A DNA stretch of 64,000 bases, taken from Bacteroidales bacterium UBA3653 (lineage in GTDB: Bacteria > Bacteroidota > Bacteroidia > Bacteroidales > Paludibacteraceae). The stretch's first letter is position 1. Each line of letters begins with the position of its first letter. Below are positions 1 to 8,573 of this stretch, piece by piece. Under the pieces are notes generated by a model, which saw only the letters and a program-made list of their open reading frames with translations, searched no databases and was not told the origin of the DNA. The translations under genes and the position numbers were made by a program. The stretch lies in contig DFKE01000007.1 in the NCBI GenBank assembly GCA_002373505.1, positions 35,441 to 99,440 on the forward strand, read 5' to 3'.

Positions 1-250
1 GCGCGTGACAGGCACTGACCGGGACAAGCTGAGAGAAGGACTGGCGGAACGAGGCATACCGGCTATGATATATTATCCGGTGCCGCTGCACCAGCAGAAA
101 GCCTACCTCGACCCGAGATACAAAGACGGGGATTTTCCTGCGGCAGAGAAACTCGCGGCATGCGTCCTCTCGCTCCCGATGCACACCGAACTCGACAATG
201 AACAATTGGAATATATCACTTCATCTGTTTTAGCACTATGCAGAAAGTAG
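1..250 (+). CDS. DegT/DnrJ/EryC1/StrS-family aminotransferase, C-terminal end (5' truncated by window)
   Basis: Only about the last 82 codons are present; the frame is open to the left edge (codons begin at base 2), so the gene starts outside the window. The pieces YYPVPLHQQKAY and VLSLPMHTELDNEQ are typical of the C-terminal part of PLP-dependent sugar aminotransferases that make amino sugars for surface polysaccharides. The PLP lysine would lie upstream and cannot be checked. The stop overlaps the rpoN start by 13 bases, so the two are probably co-transcribed. The family assignment is good; the sugar substrate cannot be inferred. Confidence 0.8.
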   Translation, partial: RVTGTDRDKLREGLAERGIPAMIYYPVPLHQQKAYLDPRYKDGDFPAAEKLAACVLSLPMHTELDNEQLEYITSSVLALCRK

Positions 251-1752
251 GTCTTCAACAGTCTTTGACGCAAACGACCAAGCTGACGCCGACCCAGATC
301 CAGGTCATTCGTTTGCTCGAATTGCCATCAGTAGAACTGTCGCAACGTATCAACGAGGAGTTACAGGAAAACCCCGCGTTGGAGGAAGGTCGCGACGAAG
401 CCGCCATCCAGGATGCAGCGGAGAACTACGATGAGTTCGACGAGAATTATATGCCGGAGGACGGCTATGACGACGGGAGACAACGCGACCCGCTGCAGAA
501 CGACGAATTCAACTACGAGCAATATGTCTCCGACGACGAGACTCCGAGTTATATGCTCCGCCCCCAATACAGCGGAGCGGACGAGGACAAACGGGAAGTA
601 CCGATCATCGGCGGTAGCAGTCTGATCGAGGAACTGAAAGCACAGATCTACCTGACCGACATGACCAAGCCTCAGCGCCATATAGCCAAATGGGTTTTGG
701 GCAATATAGACGACGACGGCTATCTGCGCCGGACGACCGAGCAACTGGTGGACGACATCATGTTCCAGGAGCAGATTTCCGTCACCGACGAGGAGATGGC
801 GCAGATAGTGGACCGGATCAAACGCTTCGACCCGCCCGGCATTGCCAGCGCGAACCTGCAGGAGTGTCTGCTCAGGCAACTGGATGTCAAACTGGAAGAA
901 TCTCCCAACGACGTCAATCTGGGCGTGGCTCATGCAATCATCGAGCGGTTCTTTGACGCTTTCTCCAAACATCATTTCGATCGGATCATGCAGCGTCTGG
1001 AGCTGGACGAAGAAGATTTTCAGGCAGCGGTGCAGGAGATTCTGAAACTCAATCAGAAACCCGCCAACGCCTTCACCGGCAATGTATATGAGACCCAGCG
1101 GGAAACGATCATTCCGGATTTTACGATCGAGGAACGCGATGAGGAGTTGTACGTCGTGCTCAATACCGGCGACATTCCCGAACTGCATGTTAGCCGGGAC
1201 TATTCCAATATGCTGGACGAATATTCGCGGATGCCTAAGACCAAAGAGTCACGCGAGGCGGCCGCCTTCATCCGGCAGCGGCTTAACTCCGCGCAGAGTT
1301 TTATTGACGCTATCAAACAACGCAATGAGACCCTCATGAAGACCATGACCGCTATTCTGCGCGAGCAATATGATTTCTTCCTGGACGGCGAAGAAAGCAG
1401 CCTCAAGCCGATGGTATTGCAGGACATAGCCGACAAGACCGGCTACGATGTATCTACCATCTCGCGCGTGAGCAACAGCAAGTATGTGCAAACGCGGTTT
1501 GGTATCTATCCGCTCAAATACTTCTTCTCCGAAGCCATGACGAACGCGGAGGGCGACGAGATCTCCACCCGGGAGATCAAGAAGGTGCTGAAGGAACTCA
1601 TTGATAATGAAGACACTCTGAACCCGCTGACGGACGAGCAGCTGGTAGCAGCCATGGAGGCTCACGGCTACCCTATCGCGCGGCGCACGATCGCTAAATA
1701 CCGCGACCAACTCGGTATCCCCGTAGCACGGCTGCGCAAGACTATCCTATGA
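238..1752 (+). CDS. rpoN: RNA polymerase sigma-54 factor
   Basis: The 504-residue product has the sigma-54 architecture. A glutamine/leucine-rich activator-interacting region (residues 5-50, LTQTTKLTPTQIQVIRLLE) is followed by an acidic linker, a core-binding domain, an HTH region (about residues 390-450) and the RpoN box ARRTIAKYRDQLGIP near residue 480. It would direct core polymerase to -24/-12 promoters with AAA+ activators. It starts inside the end of the aminotransferase gene, and its stop overlaps the next start in an ATGA, so it sits in a tight operon with envelope genes. Length is normal. No enhancer-binding activator is encoded in the window. Confidence 0.97.
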   Translation: MQKVGLQQSLTQTTKLTPTQIQVIRLLELPSVELSQRINEELQENPALEEGRDEAAIQDAAENYDEFDENYMPEDGYDDGRQRDPLQNDEFNYEQYVSDDETPSYMLRPQYSGADEDKREVPIIGGSSLIEELKAQIYLTDMTKPQRHIAKWVLGNIDDDGYLRRTTEQLVDDIMFQEQISVTDEEMAQIVDRIKRFDPPGIASANLQECLLRQLDVKLEESPNDVNLGVAHAIIERFFDAFSKHHFDRIMQRLELDEEDFQAAVQEILKLNQKPANAFTGNVYETQRETIIPDFTIEERDEELYVVLNTGDIPELHVSRDYSNMLDEYSRMPKTKESREAAAFIRQRLNSAQSFIDAIKQRNETLMKTMTAILREQYDFFLDGEESSLKPMVLQDIADKTGYDVSTISRVSNSKYVQTRFGIYPLKYFFSEAMTNAEGDEISTREIKKVLKELIDNEDTLNPLTDEQLVAAMEAHGYPIARRTIAKYRDQLGIPVARLRKTIL

Positions 1753-2387
1753 GCCGCATTCCGGACATAACAGCAAAGATACTGAGCGTTCTGCTCTACC
1801 CGCTCTTTGTACCCACCTACGGCATGGCGCTTTTCTGCTATGCCCATTCGATACATATAGCCCCGCTGCACTGGGTGTGGGTGCTGGTAGCGGTAGCCGG
1901 TACGTTTTTCCTCACCTGTCTCTCGCCTATGGTGGCTATCTGGATCATGATGAAGCGCGGGATAGTGAGTGACATGCAGATTGCAGACCCGGAAGAGCGC
2001 ACCATGCCTTACCTCTGCGCCGCAGTAGGCTTTGCGTTCTGGTCCTATCTCGTCGTCTCAATCCTCCACGCGCCGCTTTTTATCTCCTTGGTTGCCATAG
2101 GGGCTACGGCTGCAATCGCTGCCGTTGCGTTCATTAACAGGCGGTGGAAAATAAGTGCCCACCTCACCGGCTTCGGCGGACTGGTAGGAGGTCTCTTCTC
2201 CTATTGTCTCGGGATCGGAGCTATTCCTACCTGGACCACGATCCTGATCTGGTTTTCAATGTCGCTCATCCTGATGTGGGCGAGACTGCGGATGAACGCA
2301 CATACACCGGCGCAGGTTGCCGCAGGATGGCTGCTCGGAATGACATGTACTTTTATTCCTTATTGTATATATTCTTATGTTGCATAA
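1749..2387 (+). CDS. PAP2-like integral membrane protein
   Basis: The 212-residue, very hydrophobic protein has about six membrane segments. The pieces KISAHLTGFGGL and ARLRMNAHTPAQVAAGWLLG correspond in position to the PSGH and SRxxxxxHxxxD motifs of PAP2 phosphatases, and the histidines are kept. The serine of PSGH is also retained (SAH), but the final Asp is replaced by Gln, so catalysis is uncertain. It may be a lipid phosphatase or a relative that only binds lipid headgroups. It shares an ATGA with rpoN and overlaps the DUF4105 gene by 11 bases, which implies translational coupling. Confidence 0.7.
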   Translation: MSRIPDITAKILSVLLYPLFVPTYGMALFCYAHSIHIAPLHWVWVLVAVAGTFFLTCLSPMVAIWIMMKRGIVSDMQIADPEERTMPYLCAAVGFAFWSYLVVSILHAPLFISLVAIGATAAIAAVAFINRRWKISAHLTGFGGLVGGLFSYCLGIGAIPTWTTILIWFSMSLILMWARLRMNAHTPAQVAAGWLLGMTCTFIPYCIYSYVA

Positions 2388-3366
2388 ATGGCGTATTTAT
2401 ATAATAGCGTTAGGTCTGGCAATGAGTCTGACCGTTCCGGCTCAGCAGCTTAGCGAGACCGCGCAGATCTCGCTCCTCACCTGCTCGCCGGGAGAAGAAC
2501 TCTATGCGCGCTACGGCCATACCGCAATCCGTGTGCTGGACGAGGTAAACGACATGGATATCGTTTTCAACTATGGTATCTTCGATTTCAACACCGACCA
2601 TTTCTATTGGAAATTTGTCCGGGGCGAGACGTGGTACGAACTCGGGGCTTCGCCTTACCGGTATTTCATGTATGAATATGACCGGGACAACAGGCCTGTT
2701 TACGAGCAAGTGCTGAATTTCACGCCGGACCAAACGAATCTCCTGTGGCAAGCGCTGGTAGAGAACTATCGACCGGAAAACCGCAAATACCTGTATAATT
2801 TCGTTTTCGACAACTGCGCTACGCGCCCGTATCATATGATCGCGCAAGTGTTAGGAGACACGCTGTCTTCTTCCTATGAGGGCTATTCGGGTCAGACCTA
2901 CCGCGCTTTCATTCGTCATTATACAGGCAGCCACTCCTGGGAGAACGCAGGCATTAACCTGCTTTTCGGACCTGAAGCGGACAAACCTATGAGCAACGAA
3001 GAACGGCTCTTCCTGCCCGAAGAACTGATGTGGTTCCTCTCCGAAGCGAGAGTAGCAGACAAGCCTCTCGTGCTGAACGGAAAGACTGCCCCCTTCGAGA
3101 TATCCGCTACGCCTTGGTATGCCACATGGGAACTCGGTCTCGTGCTCTATTTCCTGCTGGTGGCCGCCGTCAGCTATTGGGACAGACGGAGACACAAACG
3201 CTCCCGGTGGCTGGATATTACGATGGTTTGTCTTTATAGTATATTGCTGCTGTTGGTAGCCTTTCTTACTTTCTTCTCCTGCCACCCGCTCGTCGGGTTT
3301 GGGTGGAGACTTCTTATCCTTCCTTTGACACACTTATGCGCAAGATTTATCTATATATTACGTTGA
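2377..3366 (+). CDS. DUF4105 (Lnb N-terminal-like) exported membrane protein
   Basis: The 329-residue protein starts with a signal peptide (cleavage probably after VPAQQ, about residue 23). It carries a DUF4105 domain, recognisable from LLTCSPGEELYARYGHTAIR and the FDNCATRPYHMI block with a conserved Cys and His that resemble an NlpC/P60-type fold. Two or three transmembrane helices follow at the C-terminus (about 250-329). Family members are widespread in Bacteroidota and uncharacterised. It overlaps the neighbours on both sides, so it belongs to the rpoN-led operon. Function is not inferred beyond a possible periplasmic cysteine hydrolase. Confidence 0.85.
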   Translation: MLHKWRIYIIALGLAMSLTVPAQQLSETAQISLLTCSPGEELYARYGHTAIRVLDEVNDMDIVFNYGIFDFNTDHFYWKFVRGETWYELGASPYRYFMYEYDRDNRPVYEQVLNFTPDQTNLLWQALVENYRPENRKYLYNFVFDNCATRPYHMIAQVLGDTLSSSYEGYSGQTYRAFIRHYTGSHSWENAGINLLFGPEADKPMSNEERLFLPEELMWFLSEARVADKPLVLNGKTAPFEISATPWYATWELGLVLYFLLVAAVSYWDRRRHKRSRWLDITMVCLYSILLLLVAFLTFFSCHPLVGFGWRLLILPLTHLCARFIYILR

Positions 3367-4799
3367 TTATAAGCCTCTTGGCTCCCTGTCTGTCTGCTGC
3401 ACCGCGGCTGACGGTCGTGGCGGTAGTGGATGGTATGACGGCGGAGAACCTCAGTATGCTGCGTCCTTATTGGCAGCAGGGCGGATTGAGGACACTGAGC
3501 GAAGAAGCGTTTCAGACTACGGTCGCCTATCCCCATCTCGTTTACGGAGGTAACGAGACGACCGCCACCCTTATGACCGGTGTCACGCCCGAGCGGCACG
3601 GCTACGCGATGGATGAGTATTTCCTGCGCCGGGACCGCCGGATCCATTCCATGCTGGAGGACGAGACGGTACATGGCATAGGCACGCAGTTGCGTCTCTC
3701 GCCCAAAGCGCTACTCGCGCCTACCCTCACCGACCGGATGAAACTCCTTTATCCGGAGGCGAAGATTTACGCTGTGGGAATAACGCCGGAGACCTCGCTC
3801 CTGCTGGCGGGACACGCGGCTAATGCGTGCTGCTGGCTGGATACGGAAAGCCTGCAATGGGTCGCCTCGGCCGCTTATACCGAGGGACTGACGACCGCTG
3901 CCTTCGAGCAAAACAACTCCGGCCGTATCGCTACCCTTGCGGCGCGCCAATGGACGCCGCGCATGGACATACTCACCTATGCGGCACCTACGCCCCAAGA
4001 GGCAAAAAAAGGCTTTGCCTATGAGGTGAACACCGTACTGGCCAATGCGCCGGAAGCGAACACGCTGGTCGTCGAACTGGCGCTTGCTATCCAACAGACC
4101 CAGAAACTCGGTACGGACGCTACACCCGACATGCTCCTGCTCCAACTCAACACCCTTTCGCCCAAAGCGGAGACGGACAAGATCGCTTCCGCGGAACAGG
4201 AAGACTTATACCTCCGGCTGAATCAGGATCTCGGTTTTCTCATGGAGCAACTCGACCGGCGAATAGGCCGTTCCAACTACCAGATCCTGCTTGTCGGACG
4301 ACCGGTATTAGGCACATCGGCGCAGGCGCTGAGCGATATTCACATGCCCGTGCAGCCTTTCAATGCCGATCGGGCGGCTGCCCTTACCGCTACCTATCTC
4401 ATGGCTCTCTACGGACACGAGAGGTGGGTGGACGGAGCCTACGGACAGGCAATATACCTCAACCGGACGCTCATCGAACAGAAAAGACTGTCCCTCGAGA
4501 CGATCCAAAGGCAGGTGGCTAATTTCCTGATGGATTTTGAGGGAGTACAGATAGCTATGCCGGGCTACGAAGCCGTGCAATACCCGCTGCTGGCTGCCTC
4601 GCTCAGCAAACGGCATATAGGCGACGTGCTCTTCCTGCTGCAACCGGGATTCCGGCTCATGCAGGACGAGAAAAAGGCGGTGGACCGCGTGATCGACGAG
4701 AATCCGGTATCCCCCCTGCTTCTATGGACCGGCACGCTGCGCCCCATGCCGCAAGGCCAACTGAACGCTACCGATGTAGCAGACCTCATCTTCAAATGA
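3336..4799 (+). CDS. Exported alkaline phosphatase superfamily hydrolase
   Basis: The product is 487 residues if the start is placed at ATG 3336 (MRKIYLYITLI), which gives a clean signal peptide; an upstream in-frame ATG at 3303 would put polar residues before it. The AlkP-fold metal ligand VVDGM follows the signal peptide. The segment GGNETTATLMTGVTPERHG corresponds to the nucleophile Thr region and the downstream TGxxPxxHG of PafA-like and nucleotide-pyrophosphatase-like enzymes. It is probably a periplasmic phosphomonoesterase or phosphodiesterase. The start overlaps the preceding gene by 31 bases. Substrate is unknown, and the C-terminal His/Asp metal ligands are less obvious than usual. 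Confidence 0.75.
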   Translation: MRKIYLYITLIISLLAPCLSAAPRLTVVAVVDGMTAENLSMLRPYWQQGGLRTLSEEAFQTTVAYPHLVYGGNETTATLMTGVTPERHGYAMDEYFLRRDRRIHSMLEDETVHGIGTQLRLSPKALLAPTLTDRMKLLYPEAKIYAVGITPETSLLLAGHAANACCWLDTESLQWVASAAYTEGLTTAAFEQNNSGRIATLAARQWTPRMDILTYAAPTPQEAKKGFAYEVNTVLANAPEANTLVVELALAIQQTQKLGTDATPDMLLLQLNTLSPKAETDKIASAEQEDLYLRLNQDLGFLMEQLDRRIGRSNYQILLVGRPVLGTSAQALSDIHMPVQPFNADRAAALTATYLMALYGHERWVDGAYGQAIYLNRTLIEQKRLSLETIQRQVANFLMDFEGVQIAMPGYEAVQYPLLAASLSKRHIGDVLFLLQPGFRLMQDEKKAVDRVIDENPVSPLLLWTGTLRPMPQGQLNATDVADLIFK

Positions 4800-4801
4800 C
4801 C

Positions 4802-4846
4802 AAATTGTAAATGATTAAATTGTAAATGATTAAATTGTAAATGATA
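4802..4846 (+). repeat. Triple tandem repeat, 15-base unit, ending at a start codon
   Basis: The unit TAAATTGTAAATGAT is repeated three times and runs directly into the ATG of the next gene. Related words (aaatgg/aaatga) recur in frame in yggS and lpdA and upstream of cysK. Confidence 0.85.
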
Positions 4847-5262
4847 TGATTTTTCACGAGATTAAAGTCAGTTATGACCGCCAGACGGGCGAAGACAACC
4901 CGGGCAAAGTAAAAGAAGTGTACCTCATCGATGGAGCTGTCAGTTTTGCGGACGCGGAGAACTGCCTCATGGAGGAGATCAAACCATTCATCTTCGGCGA
5001 CTGCGAAGTACAGAGCTGCAAACGAAGCCAGTTCTTTGAGACCTTCCCCAACGAAGGCGGAGAGTATTGGTACAAAGCGCGCGTGGAGATGATCACTATC
5101 GACGGAGAGAAAGAGGTACGCAAAAACGTAGCTATGCTCGTTCAGGCAAACACGCTGGACGATGCGGTCTTTGCGCTGAGACAGGCACTCAAATCCTATG
5201 ACTGCGAACTGATCTCTATTGCCAAATCACCGATTATGGACATCCTTCATGCCGTACAATAA
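4846..5262 (+). CDS. DUF4494 domain protein
   Basis: The 138-residue cytosolic protein matches the Bacteroidota family DUF4494 (FHEIKVSYDR start, EYWYKARVEMITIDGEKEVRK core, VQANTLDDAVFALRQAL helix). The function of the family is unknown. The start at 4846 follows immediately on the tandem repeat. The stop overlaps the ATG of the downstream acyltransferase by one base (TAATG), indicating coupling with glsA. Confidence 0.85.
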   Translation: MIFHEIKVSYDRQTGEDNPGKVKEVYLIDGAVSFADAENCLMEEIKPFIFGDCEVQSCKRSQFFETFPNEGGEYWYKARVEMITIDGEKEVRKNVAMLVQANTLDDAVFALRQALKSYDCELISIAKSPIMDILHAVQ

Positions 5263-6089
5263 TGCCCTTGCAATTTGACATAAGAGCTATCATTAAGGCG
5301 AAAGCGCCGAAGGCGAGAGTGCCGGATTTCCTTATTCGCTATCTTGAACGCATCGCACACATAAAACAGATGAACGCCTTTCTCCGCAAGCATACGACGG
5401 AGAAAAACTACGATTTCATACGCGTCGTGCTGGATGAAGAACTCGGGTGCACCGCCTCTATTGAGGGCATAGAGAACATCCCTACCGACGGCAAGCCTGT
5501 TATCTTCGTCTCTAACCACCCGCTGGGAGGGTTGGACGGCATGATCATTGCACAAATGATTCATGAGAGTCGGGCGGAGAAACGCGAACTGAAGGTTATC
5601 GTCAACGAACTGCTGATGTATATGGAGCCGCTCGCCGGACTATGGGCGCCTGTCAATAAAACAGGGCGGCTCAGCAAGGAACAGGCAGCAGCACAACAAC
5701 GGATGTGGGAGTCCGAAACGGATGTGCTCACCTTCCCTGCCGGGGCATGTAGCCGACTCCAACGAATCAACGGCAAATGGCAAATTAAAGACCTGGAATG
5801 GCAGAAAAACTTCGTCCAGCGTGCACGCGAATACCAACGCAATATTGTCCCGATCTATTTCGAGGGCAGGAACAGTAATTTCTTCTATATCCTCGCCTTC
5901 CTCCGCAAACTGCTACGGATCAAGATCAATATCGAGATGCTATACCTCGTGGACGAGATGTATGGCGCACATGGCAAACATTTCAAGGTCCATGTCCTGC
6001 CGCCTGTCCCGTACACCGACTTGGATAACACCAGTTCGCCTAAAGAATGGGCGCAATATGTCAAATCCATCGTTTATTCCCAAAACTGA
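5262..6089 (+). CDS. glsA: GlsA/OlsA-like O-acyltransferase (lysophospholipid acyltransferase superfamily)
   Basis: The 275-residue protein carries the HX4D acyltransferase motif in SNHPLGGLDG (residues 84-93) and the FPAGACSR acceptor-site block near residue 158. With the next gene it forms the pair known in Bacteroides (GlsB/GlsA) that makes glycine lipids: GlsB N-acylates glycine with a 3-hydroxy fatty acid, and GlsA then O-acylates that hydroxyl. It would act at the inner face of the cytoplasmic membrane. Assignment to GlsA rather than a generic PlsC rests on the motif form and on the adjacent GNAT gene. Confidence 0.82.
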   Translation: MPLQFDIRAIIKAKAPKARVPDFLIRYLERIAHIKQMNAFLRKHTTEKNYDFIRVVLDEELGCTASIEGIENIPTDGKPVIFVSNHPLGGLDGMIIAQMIHESRAEKRELKVIVNELLMYMEPLAGLWAPVNKTGRLSKEQAAAQQRMWESETDVLTFPAGACSRLQRINGKWQIKDLEWQKNFVQRAREYQRNIVPIYFEGRNSNFFYILAFLRKLLRIKINIEMLYLVDEMYGAHGKHFKVHVLPPVPYTDLDNTSSPKEWAQYVKSIVYSQN

Positions 6090-6114
6090 AAACTGAATAC
6101 TGAATACTGAACAC
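6081..6114 (+). repeat. ACTGAATA-type tandem repeat between glsA and glsB
   Basis: The word aactgaatactgaatactga fills nearly the whole intergenic gap and ends five bases before the glsB ATG. The same word recurs around 7062-7078 at the next gene start. Confidence 0.8.
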
Positions 6115-6118
6115 TCAT

Positions 6119-7066
6119 ATGCAACCTATCATTCCACCTGTAGAAACAGCGGTTATCGAGCGCGAACTGGAGGGACACCTCCTCAGACCGTCCAATAAAG
6201 CGGAAAATCTTATTTATGACATCACTGCGCATGAATGTCCCAATGTGATGCGCGAGATAGCACGTCTGCGCGAGATCAGTTACCGGGACGGAGGAGGTGC
6301 CACCGGCTTGGAGATGGACATGGATGATATGGACACCATGGCTAAGCCCTACCATCAGCTCATCGTCTGGGATCCTTCTAACCGGCAGATTATCGGAGGA
6401 TACCGCTATCTGCTGGGAAAAGATGTGGAACTGAGGCCCAACGACCGGGGGGAGATGCAACCCTATATCACCTCCGCACATCTCTTCCACTATTCCGAGC
6501 GCTTCATCCGGGATTATCTGCCTCATGCCATTGAGTTCGGACGGGCATTCGTGCAACCCGCCTATCAGAAACGCGAGATGGGAGTGAAAGCTCTCTTTGC
6601 GCTGGATAACATATGGGACGGGATCGGAGCGGTGATGCATAATAATCCCGACGTGCGATGGATGATCGGTAAAGTCACTATCTACCCCGATTATAACAAG
6701 ACGGCACGCGAGCTGATCTATACCTATCTCAACACCTATCACAGAGGAGAAGAAGGGCTTTTCGGACCCTACCATCCTCTTCCCGTTCAAGAGGACCTGG
6801 GCATACCTTCTCCTTTCACAGGCACCGACCCGCAGGAGAACTATCATATCCTCCAGCACGCTATACGCGAGCAAGGGACGGTCATTCCGCCTATGTTCTC
6901 CGCCTATCTCAATATCACCAACGAACTCCAGTTCTTCGGCAATGCCGTCAATGACGAGTTGTCGAATGTCTTTGAGACAGGAATCATGGTGGATCTGGAC
7001 ACGGTTTATCAGGAGAAAAAAGAACGCTATATCAATCCCTATATCAAATGGCTTTCTGAATGTTGA
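6119..7066 (+). CDS. glsB: GlsB/OlsB-like N-acyltransferase (GNAT fold)
   Basis: The 315-residue protein belongs to the hemolysin-like GNAT family that N-acylates an amino acid with 3-hydroxyacyl-ACP. The block YRDGGGATGLEMDMDDMD and the acyl-binding core KPYHQLIVWDPSNRQIIGGYR (to about residue 100) followed by EFGRAFVQPAYQ are characteristic. It would catalyse the first step of glycine (or ornithine/serine) lipid synthesis, with GlsA completing the molecule. The gene lies 29 bases after glsA, separated only by a tandem repeat. Confidence 0.87.
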   Translation: MQPIIPPVETAVIERELEGHLLRPSNKAENLIYDITAHECPNVMREIARLREISYRDGGGATGLEMDMDDMDTMAKPYHQLIVWDPSNRQIIGGYRYLLGKDVELRPNDRGEMQPYITSAHLFHYSERFIRDYLPHAIEFGRAFVQPAYQKREMGVKALFALDNIWDGIGAVMHNNPDVRWMIGKVTIYPDYNKTARELIYTYLNTYHRGEEGLFGPYHPLPVQEDLGIPSPFTGTDPQENYHILQHAIREQGTVIPPMFSAYLNITNELQFFGNAVNDELSNVFETGIMVDLDTVYQEKKERYINPYIKWLSEC

Positions 7067-7074
7067 ATACTGAA

Positions 7075-8394
7075 ATGCAGATTACTGACAATATCCATAA
7101 GGTTCGCGCACATATACCCGCGCATGTCACGCTCGTGTGCGTCTCCAAATACCAACCCGTAGAAGCTATCCGCGAAGCCTACGAAGCGGGAGAACGCCAT
7201 TTCGGGGAAAGCCGCGTGCAGGAACTGAAGACGAAGATACCGCTCCTGCCCGAAGACATCCGCTGGCATTTTATCGGACACCTGCAGACCAACAAAGTGC
7301 GGGACCTGCTCAAACTGCACCCGTTTCTCATCCATTCGGTGGACTCACTGCGCCTGCTGCAGACTATCAACGACGAAGCCGCCAAAATAGGGATGGTACA
7401 GGACGTGCTGCTGGAGATCCATGTCGCCAGGGAGGAGACCAAATCAGGCTTTTTGCCCGAAGAAATAAATGACCTAATGGTAAATGACCTAATGGTAAAT
7501 TACCCCCATGTCCGGGTACGGGGCTTTATGACTATGGCTACCAACACCGACGACGAAGCCGAAATCCGGCGATGCTTCTCCACCTTGAAAGAATTGTCAA
7601 TTGTCAATTCTCAATTCTCAATTCTCTCCATGGGCATGTCGGATGACTATCGGATAGCTATAGAATGCGGTTCCACGATGGTGCGCATCGGTTCGTCTAT
7701 CTTCGGCGAAAGAAAGAAACGCTTGAAAGCCGTCTTCTTTGATCAGGACGGCGTCCTGTATAACTCCATGCCCTACCATGCCGAAGCATGGGCTTGGGCG
7801 ATGACCAAACACGGACTGCCGTACACCGCCGAAGAATGTTACCGGAACGAAGGACGAACCAGCGTCGGAGTGATTCAGGAGCACTATTCCCGCATGTACG
7901 GGAAGGACGCGCCGCAGCAACTGATCGAAGATATCTACAAGGATAAAACAGCATATTTCAATCAAATGACCGGAGGCTTTCCGGGTACTATCCCCGGTGT
8001 GAGCGATGTGCTCCGTTTCCTACATGAACACGGCGTCCAATGCTGGGTCGTCACCGGGTCGGGGCAACATAACCTCATTGACGCGCTCAATGACATCTTC
8101 GATCATGTCTTCACGGGTATCATCTCTTCTTTTGATGTCAAACATGGCAAACCGGACCCCGAACCCTACCTCAAGGCGTGGGAGCGATCGGGGTTCAAGA
8201 AAGAAGAATGTATGGTTGTGGAGAATGCACCGCTCGGAGTGCGTGCTGCGAAAGCGGCTGGACTCTTCGCCTGTGCCGTGAACACAGGACCGCTGCCCGA
8301 CTCCGACCTCACGGACGAAGGAGCGGACCGCGTCTTCCCGGATATGGCTGCTTTATTGGACTGGCTGAAGAATTCTCCTGATATCAGCATATAA
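7075..8394 (+). CDS. YggS-type PLP homeostasis protein fused to a HAD-family phosphatase
   Basis: One uninterrupted frame holds two proteins that are normally separate. Residues 1-218 are a PLPBP/YggS domain with the PLP lysine in VCVSKYQP, HFIGHLQTNKVR and the closing IECGSTMVRIGSSIFG. Residues 220-438 are a HAD hydrolase of the beta-phosphoglucomutase type: nucleophile block FFDQDGVLYNSMP, motif II Thr in WVVTGSG, HGKPDPEPYL and VVENAPLGVRAAKAAG. The start at 7075 (MQITDNIHK) is preferred; an ATG at 7060 overlaps glsB. Two low-complexity insertions lie in the YggS half (7464-7502, NDLMVNDLMVN; 7592-7627, SIVNSQFSILS), both made of the window's repeat words. Confidence 0.9.
   Translation: MQITDNIHKVRAHIPAHVTLVCVSKYQPVEAIREAYEAGERHFGESRVQELKTKIPLLPEDIRWHFIGHLQTNKVRDLLKLHPFLIHSVDSLRLLQTINDEAAKIGMVQDVLLEIHVAREETKSGFLPEEINDLMVNDLMVNYPHVRVRGFMTMATNTDDEAEIRRCFSTLKELSIVNSQFSILSMGMSDDYRIAIECGSTMVRIGSSIFGERKKRLKAVFFDQDGVLYNSMPYHAEAWAWAMTKHGLPYTAEECYRNEGRTSVGVIQEHYSRMYGKDAPQQLIEDIYKDKTAYFNQMTGGFPGTIPGVSDVLRFLHEHGVQCWVVTGSGQHNLIDALNDIFDHVFTGIISSFDVKHGKPDPEPYLKAWERSGFKKEECMVVENAPLGVRAAKAAGLFACAVNTGPLPDSDLTDEGADRVFPDMAALLDWLKNSPDISI
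7464..7502 (+). repeat. In-frame tandem repeat inside yggS
   Basis: The unit AATGACCTAATGGTA occurs twice plus a partial copy and encodes NDLMVNDLMVN between the SGFLPEE and YPHVRVRGF parts of the YggS fold. Related to the word family in lpdA at 35502-35575. Confidence 0.85.
7592..7627 (+). repeat. In-frame CAATTCT/CAATTGT repeat inside yggS
   Basis: Five near-copies of TCAATTCT/TCAATTGT encode LSIVNSQFSILS just before the conserved GMSDDY motif. Confidence 0.8.
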
Positions 8395-8507
8395 GACTTT
8401 CTTCCCTTTCAAGAGGTGAAAAAATTGTTTTAGATACTCAAGTTTTTGCGGGTATCCGGTTTTGTGTGTGTCATTTTTGGCGATTTTTATTGATAAATCG
8501 GCATATA

Positions 8508-8539
8508 TTTGCTCATTTGCATCAAATACTGTAATTTTG
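8508..8539 (+). promoter_or_regulatory. Bacteroidota promoter for the pectate lyase gene
   Basis: TTTG at 8508-8511 and TAATTTTG at 8532-8539 are separated by 20 bases, matching the -33/-7 consensus. The transcript would have a leader of about 30 bases. The rest of the gap 8395-8507 shows no gene. Confidence 0.75.
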
Positions 8540-8573
8540 CATTGCTATTTCAAACATTTAAAATCTAAGGTAC

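Noticed and set aside
361..1188. Long open frame antisense to rpoN
   Set aside because: It is a shadow of a well-supported sigma-54 gene, with no family resemblance and no promoter.
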